Counted from the first letter of the stretch, positions 33,308-42,282 are shown. The stretch is 64,000 nt of DNA from Phenylobacterium sp. Root700 (GCF_001429025.1 NZ_LMHT01000015.1:114542-178541), one strand, 5' to 3'. The notes: generated by a model from the sequence alone, not told the origin. Numbers and translations: made by a program.

Positions 33308-34720
33308 ATGGCGCATACCGCCACCAGCAGCCAGAGGCTGCCCCTGCCCGTCGTCATGTCCTTTGCGTCGACGGCGCTTCCCATCGCCGCCATCGGACTG
33401 GTGATGGCGGTCTATCTTCCCCGCTTCTTCGCCGCCCAACTGGGGTTGTCCCTTGCCGTCGTCGGCGGGGCCTTCACCATCGTGCGGCTGCTCGACATGG
33501 CGCTGGACCCCATGCTGGGGATGGCGATGGACCGGACCCGCTCACGGCTCGGCCGCTACCGGCCCTGGTTGATCCTCGGCGCGCCCATCGCCATGGCCGC
33601 CTGCTACATGCTGTTCATGGCCAAGCCGGGGATCACCGAGGCCTATCTGATCGGCTGGCTGCTGGTGCTCTATGTCGGGGTCTCGATCCTGACCCTCGCC
33701 CAGGCGGCATGGGGCGCATCGCTGGCCACCGACTATCATGACCGCTCGCGGGTCTACGGCGTCATCCAGGCGGTCGGCGTGATCGGCGCGGTGCTGATCC
33801 TGCTGCTGCCGTTGGCGCTCGGCCCCAAGGCCGCCGGCGCAGGCGGCGTGCACGCCATGGGCTGGTTCTGCATCATCCTGCTGCCGCTGACGGTGGCGCT
33901 GTGCACCTTCGTGACGCCCGAGCGCATCAACCCCGACACCGCCAAGGAAAAGGTGACCCTGGCCGACTACTGGGACCTGGTCCGCCGGCCGGAGATGGCC
34001 CGGCTGATCTTCGCCGACCTGTTCATGGCGCTCGGCCCCGGCACCACGGCGGCGCTCTACCTGTTCTTCTTCCACGACGCGCGGGGCTACTCGACCCAGC
34101 AGACCGGCGTGCTGCTGGTCTTCTTCATCGCCGCGGGTCTGCTCGGCTCGATGTTCTGGGGATGGCTGGCGCAGAAGATCGGCAAGCACCGGGCGCTGAT
34201 GGTCTCGGCCGTGGCCTATGCCGCGACCCAGTCGGCCCTGATGCTGATCCCGCCGGCGACCATGGCCTTGGCCATTCCCGGCATGATGTCGGTGGGCTTC
34301 GTCTCCTCGGCCTTCATCCTGATCGTGCGGGCGATGGTCGCCGACGTCGCCGACGAGGTGCGGCTGGAGACCGGCAAGGAACGGGTCGGCCTGCTCTACG
34401 CCCTGGTCACCACCACCCAGAAGATCGGCACCGCCATCACGGTCGGCGTCAGTTTCATGGTCCTTGACCTGGTCGGCTACAACGCCGCCGAGGGCGCGGT
34501 GAACACCCCCGCCGCCATCCACGGCCTGGAGCTCTGCTACGTCTTCGCGCCGGTCGTTTTCGTGTTCTTCGGCGGTGCGGCCTTCATCGGCTGGAAGCTG
34601 GACGCCACCCGCCACGCCGAGGTCCGCCGCCAACTCGATGAGCGTGACGCGCTCGCCGCCGAGACCGGCCTGCTGGGCGTGGTGAGCGGCGTCGGCCTGG
34701 CGACCGACATGCCGAGATAG
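33308..34720 (+). CDS. GPH-family sugar/cation symporter 2
   Basis: A 470-residue MFS-2 transporter, paralogue of the gene at 31778: it shares RLLDMALDPMLGMAMDRTRSRLGRYRPW and the C-terminal RRQLDERDAL (the first in part). The two probably arose by tandem duplication, but they differ widely in sequence and may carry different substrates. Start is the ATG at 33308. A family C repeat follows its stop. There is no glycosidase gene directly beside either copy to indicate a sugar. Confidence 0.82.
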   Translation: MAHTATSSQRLPLPVVMSFASTALPIAAIGLVMAVYLPRFFAAQLGLSLAVVGGAFTIVRLLDMALDPMLGMAMDRTRSRLGRYRPWLILGAPIAMAACYMLFMAKPGITEAYLIGWLLVLYVGVSILTLAQAAWGASLATDYHDRSRVYGVIQAVGVIGAVLILLLPLALGPKAAGAGGVHAMGWFCIILLPLTVALCTFVTPERINPDTAKEKVTLADYWDLVRRPEMARLIFADLFMALGPGTTAALYLFFFHDARGYSTQQTGVLLVFFIAAGLLGSMFWGWLAQKIGKHRALMVSAVAYAATQSALMLIPPATMALAIPGMMSVGFVSSAFILIVRAMVADVADEVRLETGKERVGLLYALVTTTQKIGTAITVGVSFMVLDLVGYNAAEGAVNTPAAIHGLELCYVFAPVVFVFFGGAAFIGWKLDATRHAEVRRQLDERDALAAETGLLGVVSGVGLATDMPR

Positions 34721-34729
34721 GCCGCCCTA

Positions 34730-34855
34730 GATCCTCCCCCAGCTGGGGGAGGTGACGCGCGTAGGGGGCGGAGGGGGCTCTGCAGCAGGAGTCAAAGTCC
34801 CCCTCACCCAGCCGAAGGGGCCGGGAGCTCCCCCAGCGGGGGAGCATCAGCGCGC
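34730..34855. repeat. Palindromic intergenic repeat, family C copy 2
   Basis: About 125 bp between two convergent genes, built like the element at 30511-30632: left CTCCCCCAGCTGGGGGAG, right CTCCCCCAGCGGGGGAG, with GTCCCCCTC-type inner arms. It could act as a bidirectional terminator or be a REP-like dispersed repeat. Confidence 0.65.
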
Positions 34856-34856
34856 T

Positions 34857-35969
34857 CTAGATCATCAGCGCCTTGGCCGCCGCGGCGAAGGCCTTGGCGG
34901 CGGGGCTATCGGGCGCCGTGACGACCAGCGGTCGTCCGGCGTCGCAGGCCTCGCGCAGGACTATCTCCAGCGGCACCTCGGCCAGCAGCGGCACGCCCAG
35001 GCGTTCGGCTTCCAGCCGGGCCCCGCCGGTCCCGAAGATCGGGATCGGGGCGCCGGTGGCCGGATCGGTGAAGAACGCCATATTCTCGATCACGCCCAGG
35101 ATCGGGGTCGCGGTCTTCTGGAACATCGAGGCCGCGCGGCGGGCGTCGATCAGCGCGATCTCCTGCGGCGTGGAGACGATCACCACTCCGTCGATCTTCA
35201 TTTTCTGGATCAGGGTCAGCTGGATGTCGCCGGTGCCCGGCGGCAGGTCGACCACCAGCAGGTCCAGCGGCTCGGCCTCAGAGCCCCAGGCGACGTCGTT
35301 CATCATCTGACGCACCGCCGAGGAGGCCATCGGCCCACGCCAGATCATCGGCGCGCCCTCGTCAACCAGGAAGCCGATCGACATGACCTTCAGGCCCCAG
35401 GCCTCCAGCGGCTGGAGCTTGCCGTCGACAAAGGCCGGTTGCCCGTCGAGCCCCAACATGCGCGGCGCCGAGGGGCCATAGACGTCGGCGTCCAACAGTC
35501 CGACCCGCAGGCCGAGCTGCGCGAACGCCGTCGCCAGATTGACCGAGACGGTGGATTTCCCCACCCCGCCCTTGCCGCTGGCCACCGCGATGACGCGGCG
35601 GACATGGGCCGGACGCGCGGCGTCGGCCGGCGGGACCGGAGCGGCCTGGGGGTCCTGGGCCACCCGCGCGCCCTTGCGGACGCGGGTGACGCCCTCGGCC
35701 GGCGGCGGGGCCTCATGTTCGGCGGTCAGCACCACCTGAGCCTTGGCGACGCCCGCCACGGCTGACAGCGCCGCCTGGGCCGCATCACGCACCGGGGCGT
35801 AAAGCGCGGTCTCCGAACCTGGCACTTCGAGCATGAAACCGGCGCGGCCAGGGCCGATCGTCAGACCACGGACCAGGCCCGCCGCCGCCAATCCCTTGCC
35901 GGTCTTCGGGTCCAGAACCCCGTCAAGGGCCGCGAGAACGGTATTTCGGTCGGGGATTGTCGGATCCAT
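34857..35969 (-). CDS. mrp: Mrp/ApbC Fe-S cluster carrier-type ATPase
   Basis: A 370-residue P-loop ATPase of the Mrp/NBP35 group. N-terminal MIP18-like domain (DUF59) at about residues 1-85. Deviant Walker A GKGGVGKST at about 133-141, then LDADVYGPSAPRMLG and DLPPGTGDIQLTL. The usual CxxC cluster-binding pair after IENMAFF is replaced by DPAT, so cluster transfer is uncertain. It is divergent from hflK, the order also seen in other Caulobacterales. Confidence 0.9.
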   Translation of the reverse strand: MDPTIPDRNTVLAALDGVLDPKTGKGLAAAGLVRGLTIGPGRAGFMLEVPGSETALYAPVRDAAQAALSAVAGVAKAQVVLTAEHEAPPPAEGVTRVRKGARVAQDPQAAPVPPADAARPAHVRRVIAVASGKGGVGKSTVSVNLATAFAQLGLRVGLLDADVYGPSAPRMLGLDGQPAFVDGKLQPLEAWGLKVMSIGFLVDEGAPMIWRGPMASSAVRQMMNDVAWGSEAEPLDLLVVDLPPGTGDIQLTLIQKMKIDGVVIVSTPQEIALIDARRAASMFQKTATPILGVIENMAFFTDPATGAPIPIFGTGGARLEAERLGVPLLAEVPLEIVLREACDAGRPLVVTAPDSPAAKAFAAAAKALMI

Positions 35970-36092
35970 CTGGCCCTTTGTCTTGCTTTAACCGGTGTGG
36001 GGCCACATATCCGGCTCACAGCGCCGGTTTACAAGCCCAGGCACGGGCCGAACGACGCGGCCGCGCCGAGACGAAAGCAAGACGACGCGACC

Positions 36093-37286
36093 ATGCCTTG
36101 GAATGACAATGCGAACCCCGGTCCTTGGGGCGCTCCTCCGCCCAACGACGGGAACGGCGACAAGAAGCCCCCTCCGCGCCGCCCCACGGGCGGCGGTGGC
36201 GGCGGTAACGGCCCCCGTGGCCCGCGCCGTCCCGACGGTCCGGAGCTGAACGCGGCCTTCGAACGCCTCCAGCAACAGATCCGCGACTTCTTCGGCGGCC
36301 CCGGCGGCGACGGCATCCGTCCCGGCGCGATCGCCGCGGTGGCCGGTGTCGGCTTCGGTCTCTGGGCGCTGTCCGGCGTCTACATCGTGCAGCCGAACGA
36401 GCAGGCCGTGGTGACCACCTTCGGCGCCTATTCGCGCTCGGAAGGTCCTGGCATCCGCTATCACCTGCCCGGCCCGCTGGAGCAGGTCGTCAAGGTCCCG
36501 GTGACCAGCCTGAACCGCATCGACATCGGCGGCGTCGGCGAGAGCGACGTCCCCGAAGAAAGCCTGATGCTGACTCAGGGCGCCAATATCGTCGACCTGG
36601 ACTTCAGCGTGACCTGGCGCGTCGCCGACGCGAGCAAGTACGTCTTCACCCTTCGTGATCCCGACCAGGCCGTGCGCGCCGTCGCCGAGAGCGCGATGCG
36701 CGAGGTCATCGGACGCACCCAGCTTGAGGACGTGCTGACCCGCGGCCGGGGCCAGGTGCAGAACCAGACCGCCGAACTGATGCAACGCACCCTGGATTCC
36801 TGGGGCGCGGGCGTGATCGTGGTCGAGGTCCAGATCCGCAACGTCAATCCGCCGAAGGAGGTCGTCGCGGCCTTCCGCGACGTCGCCACCGCCCAGCAGG
36901 ACAAGGAAAGCGCCGCCAACGAGGCGAACACCTATCGCAACCGGGTGATCAACGAAGCCAAGGGCGACGCGGCCAAACTGATCCAGTCGGCTCAGGGCTA
37001 TCGCGAGCAGTCCGTGCGCGAAGCCACCGGCGACGTGTCGCGCTTCGACCAGATCTACAACGAGTACCGCCGCGCCCCAGGCGTGACCAAAGAGCGGCTC
37101 TACATCGAGACCATGCAACGCGTGCTCCAGAACTCGAACAAGGTGGTCATCGACGGCAAGGGCGCCAGCGCCCCGATCATCCTGCCGCCTGACGTCTTCC
37201 GTCCGCGCACCGGCGCCGCCGTCCGCGCCGAGCCGCAACCCGAAGCCGGCCCATCGCCGGCTCCCAACCCGGGAGCCACCCGATGA
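36093..37286 (+). CDS. hflK: FtsH protease modulator HflK
   Basis: A 397-residue membrane protein. A Gly/Pro/Arg-rich N-terminal region (residues 1-50) precedes one transmembrane helix (about 75-95) and a SPFH/Band 7 domain (YIVQPNEQAVVTTFGAYSRSEGPG onward, in part), followed by a long coiled coil. With HflC it forms a cage around FtsH and limits membrane protein degradation. The ATG at 36093 was chosen for the family's Pro-rich start. Its last bases overlap hflC by 4 nt. Confidence 0.92.
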   Translation: MPWNDNANPGPWGAPPPNDGNGDKKPPPRRPTGGGGGGNGPRGPRRPDGPELNAAFERLQQQIRDFFGGPGGDGIRPGAIAAVAGVGFGLWALSGVYIVQPNEQAVVTTFGAYSRSEGPGIRYHLPGPLEQVVKVPVTSLNRIDIGGVGESDVPEESLMLTQGANIVDLDFSVTWRVADASKYVFTLRDPDQAVRAVAESAMREVIGRTQLEDVLTRGRGQVQNQTAELMQRTLDSWGAGVIVVEVQIRNVNPPKEVVAAFRDVATAQQDKESAANEANTYRNRVINEAKGDAAKLIQSAQGYREQSVREATGDVSRFDQIYNEYRRAPGVTKERLYIETMQRVLQNSNKVVIDGKGASAPIILPPDVFRPRTGAAVRAEPQPEAGPSPAPNPGATR

Positions 37287-38173
37287 ACCGCAACTGGACC
37301 GTCCTGGGGGTCATCGCCGCTGGCGTATTGATCGTCCTGTCTCAGACCTTCTTCATCGTCGACCAACGCAAGCAGGCGGTGATCGTGCGCCTGGGTGAGC
37401 CCGTGCGCGTCATCAACGCCCCGGGCGATCCCGATCCAGGCCTGAAGCTCAAGGTCCCGTTCGTCGAGAACGTGGTCATGTTCGACAAGCGCAGCCTCGC
37501 CCTCGAGGCCGCGCAGGAAGAAGTCATCGCCGCCGACCAGGAGCGCCTGGTGGTCGACGCCTTCGTCCGTTACCGGATCTCCGACCCGCTGCAGTACTAC
37601 CGCACCCTGCGCGACGAGCAGACCGCCAGCGACCGTATCGAACGGCTGGTGAACTCCTCGCTGCGTCAGATCCTGGGTTCGGCGACCAAGGACGAGATCG
37701 TCTCCGGCCGCCGCGGCGAGCTGATGATCAAGACCAAGGCCGACGTGGCCGCTCGCGCCCGCTCCTCGCGCCTGGGCATCGACATCATCGACGTGCGGAT
37801 CAAGCGCGCCGATCTGCCGACCCAGAACCAGGAGTCGGTCTATCGCCGGATGCAGACCAGCCGCCAGCAGGCCGCCGCCGAGCTGCGCGCCCAAGGCGAG
37901 CAGGAAAAGCGCGAGATCATCGCGTCGGCTGACAAGGAAGTGGCCATCACCCTGGCCACCGCCCGCCAGGAAGCCGAGACCACCCGAGGCGAGGGCGACG
38001 CCCAACGCACCCGGTTGTTCGCCCAGAGCTTCGGCAAGGACCCTGCGTTCGCCGCCTTCTACCGCTCGATGCAGGCCTATGAGGCCTCGCTCGGCCAAGG
38101 CGACACGACCATGGTGCTCTCGCCCGACAGCGAGTTCTTCAAATACTTCGATCGCGGCCCGAACGCTCGCTAG
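37283..38173 (+). CDS. hflC: FtsH protease modulator HflC
   Basis: A 296-residue Band 7 protein with an N-terminal helix (VLGVIAAGVLIVLSQTFFIV), the domain opening RKQAVIVRLGEPVRVI and a coiled-coil AELRAQGEQEKREIIA. It pairs with HflK, to which it is translationally coupled. C-terminus ends LSPDSEFFKYFDRG. The next gene begins 2 nt after its stop. Confidence 0.93.
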   Translation: MNRNWTVLGVIAAGVLIVLSQTFFIVDQRKQAVIVRLGEPVRVINAPGDPDPGLKLKVPFVENVVMFDKRSLALEAAQEEVIAADQERLVVDAFVRYRISDPLQYYRTLRDEQTASDRIERLVNSSLRQILGSATKDEIVSGRRGELMIKTKADVAARARSSRLGIDIIDVRIKRADLPTQNQESVYRRMQTSRQQAAAELRAQGEQEKREIIASADKEVAITLATARQEAETTRGEGDAQRTRLFAQSFGKDPAFAAFYRSMQAYEASLGQGDTTMVLSPDSEFFKYFDRGPNAR

Positions 38174-38175
38174 GC

Positions 38176-38718
38176 ATGGGGCCGCAGCTCGTACGACCAG
38201 ACCTCGCGCATATGCCTTCGTTCCTGGAGGCGCTGCGCGAGGGCTATTCCCGCGACACCCTGCGGGCTGAAACGCCGGAATCGATCGCCGAAGTCGCGGC
38301 TGATCCCGCGGGCTTCATCGACAACCTGCTCGATCCTCCGGCCAGCCTGACGCTCCCGGACGGATCGCAGGGCGCGGCGGTCCCCTCGACCACCCTCTGG
38401 TACATCGATGGCGCGACCTTCCTCGGCGCCCTCTACATCCGCCACCATCTCAACGAAAACCTCGAGAAGGTCGGCGGGCACGTGGGCTATGCGGTCCGCC
38501 CCGGCGCCCGTGGCCACGGCTACGCCAGCGCCATGCTGGCGCAGGGCCTGGACTACATCCGCGCCAATCTCCCGCTCCAGCGGGTGTTGCTGACGGTGAA
38601 CGCGCTCAATCCCGCCTCCATCCGGGTGATCGAAAAGAACGGCGGCCAGCACACCGCCTCGATCCCGCACATCTGGCGACCCGGCGAAACCGCCCTGCAC
38701 TATTGGATCGCGCTCTAA
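38176..38718 (+). CDS. GNAT family N-acetyltransferase
   Basis: A 180-residue GNAT enzyme. It has an N-terminal PQLVRPDLAHMPSFLEALREG, motif A GGHVGYAVRPGARGHGYASAML (given in part), motif B LLTVNALNPASIRVIEKNGG and a final RPGETALHYW. It resembles uncharacterised acetyltransferases of the DUF-type near YjdJ. It is inserted between hflC and the HtrA-like protease, and the 2 nt gap suggests co-transcription with hflKC. Confidence 0.8.
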   Translation: MGPQLVRPDLAHMPSFLEALREGYSRDTLRAETPESIAEVAADPAGFIDNLLDPPASLTLPDGSQGAAVPSTTLWYIDGATFLGALYIRHHLNENLEKVGGHVGYAVRPGARGHGYASAMLAQGLDYIRANLPLQRVLLTVNALNPASIRVIEKNGGQHTASIPHIWRPGETALHYWIAL

Positions 38719-38767
38719 CGCCGCACCTGACCGGTGGAACCAAGCTCGACCTTGATCGCTTTGGGGC

Positions 38768-39589
38768 GTGAGCTTTTTTCGTCCGGAGTCCGTCTTGCGC
38801 ACCCAACAACTTCTCTATGGCGCGGCAGGCGTCGTCATCCTGATCATATTGCTGCTGGTCGGCGTAGGGCTGAGCCGCGGATCAGACGAGGCTCCACGTG
38901 CGCGCGGCGGCGGCGAAGGCTTCGTCGGAGCGGTTGAAAAGGGCCAGCAGGGAACCGTGATGATTACGGTGTCCGGCGGCCCGCGCGGCGAGACCCTGCC
39001 GATGGGCTCAGGCTTTGTGGTGTCCTCTGACGGACTGGTGGTCACCGCCGACCACGTGACTCGCGGCCTGCCGGTGGTGAGCGTCGTCTTCGCCGACGGC
39101 AGCGTGGCGCGGGCCGAACTGATCGGCGCCGACGAGACCGCCGACGTGGCCGTCTACAGCACCACGCCGGGCAAGCCGCTTTCGCCGCTCGTCCTGGCCG
39201 ACAGCAATCAGGTCAAGGCCGGGCAGCCGGTGGTGTTGATAGGCGCGCCCTACGGCCTAGTCGGCACGGCGACCTCGGGCATCGTCTCGGCGATCAACCG
39301 CCAGATCGGCGACTCCAGCAGCAACCGCTTCGCCAACGGCGCGCTGAGCGGCCCGGTGACCGCCTATATCCAGACCGACGCCCCGCTGACGGCGGGCGGC
39401 TCCGGCGGGCCGCTGCTGAACGCCGCGGGCCAGGTGATCGGCATGGCCAGCGCCCGTGAGTCCCGCGGCGAACCCGGCGCAGGCCTGGCCTTCGCGATCC
39501 CGTCCAACCTCGTGAAGGACGTGGTCGACCAGTACCGGAACCAGCCGTCCGCGGCGCCTGGGCGGCCTGCGCCTAGCGCGAGGCCCTGA
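38768..39589 (+). CDS. Membrane-anchored HtrA/DegP-like serine protease
   Basis: A 273-residue protein starting at GTG 38768. An N-terminal transmembrane helix (YGAAGVVILIILLLVGVG) anchors a periplasmic trypsin-like domain with His96 in VVTADHVT, Asp126 in ETADVAVY and Ser212 in TAGGSGGPLLN. The C-terminus is a short Pro/Ala-rich tail; no PDZ domain follows. HtrA proteins degrade or sense misfolded envelope proteins. Lying after hflK-hflC it probably takes part in membrane protein quality control. The 3' end overlaps the convergent phosphatase gene by 17 nt. Confidence 0.82.
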   Translation: MSFFRPESVLRTQQLLYGAAGVVILIILLLVGVGLSRGSDEAPRARGGGEGFVGAVEKGQQGTVMITVSGGPRGETLPMGSGFVVSSDGLVVTADHVTRGLPVVSVVFADGSVARAELIGADETADVAVYSTTPGKPLSPLVLADSNQVKAGQPVVLIGAPYGLVGTATSGIVSAINRQIGDSSSNRFANGALSGPVTAYIQTDAPLTAGGSGGPLLNAAGQVIGMASARESRGEPGAGLAFAIPSNLVKDVVDQYRNQPSAAPGRPAPSARP

Positions 39590-40238
39590 TCAGCGCCTCG
39601 ACCTCATGCAGGTCGCGGGCGATGCGCACGCAGAGGTCTTCCATCTCCTGCGTCGGGTCGAGCAGATCGGGCACCATGATGGTCATCATCCCGGCCGACG
39701 AGGCCGCGCGGACGCCGTTGTGGCTGTCCTCCAAGGCCAGGCAGTCCTGCGGCGCCACGCCGAGACGCGCGGCGGCGGTCAGGAACGGATCGGGGTTGGG
39801 CTTGCCCAGCACGTAGTCGCCGCGCGCCACGACGGTGTTGAAACGCGGGATGATACCGCTGTGGCCAAGGTGGGACTGGACCGCCCGGTGGCTGGACGAG
39901 GTGGCGATGGCGCGCGGCAGGCGCTGCTCGTCTAGGTGATCGAGCAGTTCGATGACCCCGGCCTTCAGGGCCACCCCGGCTGCGCAGATGATGTCGACAT
40001 GCGCCATCACCCGGTTCTTGAAGTCCTCGACCGGGAAGTCGGGGCCGTAGTGGTCCAGCACCTTCTGGTCGCCGGCCGGTCCCGGCAGTCCGATCATGCT
40101 CTGGAACAGGGAGAGCGGCATGTCGTGGCCGTTCTCGGCGGCCACGGCGATCATGGCGTCGCGGTAGACCACCTCGGTGTCGCAGAGCAGTCCGTCCATG
40201 TCGAAGACGACGGCGAGGGGCGTGCGGGGCAAACTCAT
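39573..40238 (-). CDS. HAD-superfamily phosphatase (beta-phosphoglucomutase-like)
   Basis: A 221-residue HAD hydrolase. Motif I is VVFDMDGLLCDTE with the nucleophile Asp, then a helical cap, motif II around ATSSSHRAV, and the late LALEDSHNGVRAASSAGM motif III/IV region. It belongs to the group of sugar phosphatases and phosphomutases. The substrate is not readable. It ends inside the 3' end of the HtrA-like gene on the opposite strand. Confidence 0.85.
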   Translation of the reverse strand: MSLPRTPLAVVFDMDGLLCDTEVVYRDAMIAVAAENGHDMPLSLFQSMIGLPGPAGDQKVLDHYGPDFPVEDFKNRVMAHVDIICAAGVALKAGVIELLDHLDEQRLPRAIATSSSHRAVQSHLGHSGIIPRFNTVVARGDYVLGKPNPDPFLTAAARLGVAPQDCLALEDSHNGVRAASSAGMMTIMVPDLLDPTQEMEDLCVRIARDLHEVEALIRASR

Positions 40239-40287
40239 GGCGCGCTCTCTAGCGACCTTGGCCCGCGACAGGAAATCAAACCGAGCT

Positions 40288-41181
40288 TCAGTCGGTTACG
40301 AACTCGGCGGCCCGGTAGCCCTGGAAGTACAGCAGCGCGGTGAGCGAGGCGTGGTCCACCTTGGCGTCGGCCTGGGCCGCCACGATCGGCTTGGCGCGAT
40401 AGGCTACGCCCAGGCCGGCCGCCTCGATCATGCCAAGGTCGTTGGCGCCGTCGCCGACCGCCAGGGTCTGCGCCAGTTCGATGCCGGCCGTCTGCGCCAG
40501 TTCCTTCAGCGAGGCGAGCTTGGCCTCACGCCCCAGGATCGGATCTCCAACCGTGCCGGTCAGGCCCTGGCCGTCGTCGTGCAGGGTGTTGGCGCGGTCG
40601 AGATGGAAGCCGGCGGCCTTGGCCACCCGGCTGGTGAAGAAGGTGAAGCCGCCGGAGACCAGGGCGCAGCGCGCGCCGTTCTGCGCCATCGTCCGCACCA
40701 AGGTCCGCGCGCCGGGATTGAGCCGGACACGCTCGTCATAGGCCTGCTGAAGCGCGCTCAGCGGCAGGCCCTTGAGCATCGCCACGCGCTCGCGCAGGGC
40801 CTCCTCGAAATCCAACTCGCCCTGCATCGCGCGCTCGGTGATCGCCGAGACCTGCTCCTTCACACCGGCGAAATCGGCCAGTTCGTCGATGCACTCACAG
40901 CCAATGATGGTGGAGTCCATGTCGGCGATCAGCAGCCGCTTCTTCCGGCCGTTCCAGGGCTGGGCGCAGATATCGATCGGTTGCTGGGCCAGCGCGGCTT
41001 CGGCCGCGGCGCGGACCGGGCCGATGGCCTCGGCCTCCACCAGTAGTTCGACGGCGCCGTCGCCAAGGGTGCGGGGCTCCTTGACGCGGGCATGCACGCC
41101 TGCGAGCGCTGGCGTTACAAGGGCGACGGCCTGTAGAGCCGCGTCTGAATCGGGACCAACAAGGGTAAGAGCGATCTGCAT
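40288..41181 (-). CDS. serB: Phosphoserine phosphatase SerB
   Basis: A 297-residue HAD enzyme converting O-phosphoserine to serine, the last step of the phosphorylated serine pathway. It has an N-terminal ACT-like region ([16 protein letters not shown]), then [20 protein letters not shown] (catalytic Asp pair), VSGGFTFF and [18 protein letters not shown]. The start ATG at 41181-41179 overlaps the miaA start codon on the other strand: together they form CATG at 41179-41182. No in-frame later ATG would preserve the ACT start. Confidence 0.93.
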   Translation of the reverse strand: MQIALTLVGPDSDAALQAVALVTPALAGVHARVKEPRTLGDGAVELLVEAEAIGPVRAAAEAALAQQPIDICAQPWNGRKKRLLIADMDSTIIGCECIDELADFAGVKEQVSAITERAMQGELDFEEALRERVAMLKGLPLSALQQAYDERVRLNPGARTLVRTMAQNGARCALVSGGFTFFTSRVAKAAGFHLDRANTLHDDGQGLTGTVGDPILGREAKLASLKELAQTAGIELAQTLAVGDGANDLGMIEAAGLGVAYRAKPIVAAQADAKVDHASLTALLYFQGYRAAEFVTD

Positions 41182-42109
41182 GGAGCCCCGCATCTGGCTG
41201 ATCGCCGGGCCGACGGCAAGCGGCAAGTCGGCGCTGGCCCTGCGGCTGGCCCAGGAAATCGGCGCCGAGATCGTCAACGGCGACGCCCTGCAACTCTATG
41301 CCGACCTGCGCCTGTTGACCGCCCGCCCGCCGGTACAGGAAGAGGCCCTGGTCCCTCATCACCTGTTCGGAACGGTCGACGCCGCCGACGGCTGGTCGGT
41401 GGGGCGCTGGCAGCGCGCGGCGACGGCGGTGCTGAACGAGATCGCGGCGCGCGGACGCCCGGCGATCGTGGTCGGCGGCACCGGCCTCTATTTCCGCGCC
41501 CTCACCCACGGCCTGGCCGACGTGCCCCAGACGCCCGCCGAGGTCCGCGAGGCCTCCGCCGCCGATTTCGACGCCATGGGCGAGGCCGCCTTCCGCGACC
41601 GGTTGGCTGAAGTCGATCCCGCCGCCGAGGGCCGCATCTCGCCCGCCGACCGCCAGCGGCTGTCACGGGCCTGGGAGGTCTATGCCGCCACCGGAACCTC
41701 GCTCAGCGATTGGCAGGCGCGCACCGATCCGGCCCTGCCAGCCGGCGGCTGGACCGCCGTGGCCCTAGAGCCGCCCCGCCAGGCGCTCTACGACCGCTGC
41801 GACGCCCGGCTTGAAGCCATGGTCGATCAGGGGGCGCTGGACGAGGTCTCCGCCTTGGCCGCGCGGGGGCTCGACCCGGCCTTGCCGGCCATGAAGGCGG
41901 TCGGTTACCGCGAGCTGGCCGCCTATCTTCAGGGCGAGGCCACCCTGGCCGAGGCCTTGGAGGCCGCCCAGCGCGAGACCCGCCGCTACGCCAAGCGGCA
42001 ATCGACCTGGCTGCGGGGACAGATGACCGATTGGCCGCGACTGGACGCCGTCGACCATGAAAGCCAATGGAGGCAGTTTCTTGCTCTGCCCCCCGCCTTG
42101 ACGGGCTGA
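41180..42109 (+). CDS. miaA: tRNA dimethylallyltransferase MiaA
   Basis: A 309-residue enzyme that adds a dimethylallyl group to A37 of UNN-decoding tRNAs. P-loop [17 protein letters not shown] at residues 7-23, then [10 protein letters not shown] (the usual DSMQVY is changed here), [12 protein letters not shown], and the C-terminal [16 protein letters not shown] region. The first ATG overlaps the serB start codon, so their promoters must lie inside each other's genes. The gene ends 12 nt before the ilvB leader region. Confidence 0.93.
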   Translation: MEPRIWLIAGPTASGKSALALRLAQEIGAEIVNGDALQLYADLRLLTARPPVQEEALVPHHLFGTVDAADGWSVGRWQRAATAVLNEIAARGRPAIVVGGTGLYFRALTHGLADVPQTPAEVREASAADFDAMGEAAFRDRLAEVDPAAEGRISPADRQRLSRAWEVYAATGTSLSDWQARTDPALPAGGWTAVALEPPRQALYDRCDARLEAMVDQGALDEVSALAARGLDPALPAMKAVGYRELAAYLQGEATLAEALEAAQRETRRYAKRQSTWLRGQMTDWPRLDAVDHESQWRQFLALPPALTG

Positions 42110-42154
42110 TCGGGGCATGTCATGAGCGTTGCTGACTTCATTTGGAGAACGCTC

Positions 42155-42199
42155 GTGCGTGAGCTTCTTGTACTCTCTGGGCGACCTCTCGCGGACTGA
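42155..42199 (+). CDS. ilvB leader peptide
   Basis: A 14-codon frame from a GTG at 42155 to TGA at 42197: (M)RELLVLSGRPLAD, with CTT CTT GTA CTC in the middle, so Leu-Leu-Val-Leu. GGAG lies 7 nt before the GTG. An in-frame ATG at 42122 would give a 25-residue form (MSVADFIWRTLV before it), also rich in Leu/Val/Ile. It is followed by a terminator and ilvB, the arrangement of an amino-acid attenuator. Attenuation of ilvBN is known in Caulobacter. The exact start is uncertain. Confidence 0.6.
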   Translation: MRELLVLSGRPLAD

Positions 42200-42256
42200 C
42201 CTCGTCGTCAGCCCGTTAAAGGTCGCTTGCCACAGGCCCCATTGAGGGCCTTTTTT
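42181..42256 (+). promoter_or_regulatory. Branched-chain amino acid attenuator of ilvB
   Basis: GCGACCT at 42181-42187 (inside the leader peptide gene) can pair with AGGTCGC at 42220-42226, enclosing a CTGAC/GTCAG hairpin at 42196-42211. A terminator hairpin follows. Ribosome stalling at the Leu/Val codons of the leader would free or block these arms and so decide between the terminator and read-through into ilvB. The alternative pairings are my reading; the structure was not computed. Confidence 0.55.
42234..42256 (+). terminator. ilvB: Attenuator terminator before ilvB
   Basis: AGGCCC and GGGCCT form a 6 bp stem around a 6 nt loop, followed by TTTTT. It lies 27 nt before the ilvB ATG and 34 nt after the leader stop, the typical position for an attenuator terminator. 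Premature termination here would lower ilvB transcription when Leu/Val are plentiful. Confidence 0.75.
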
Positions 42257-42282
42257 ATTGCCGAAAACCAAGGCCGCCCGAA

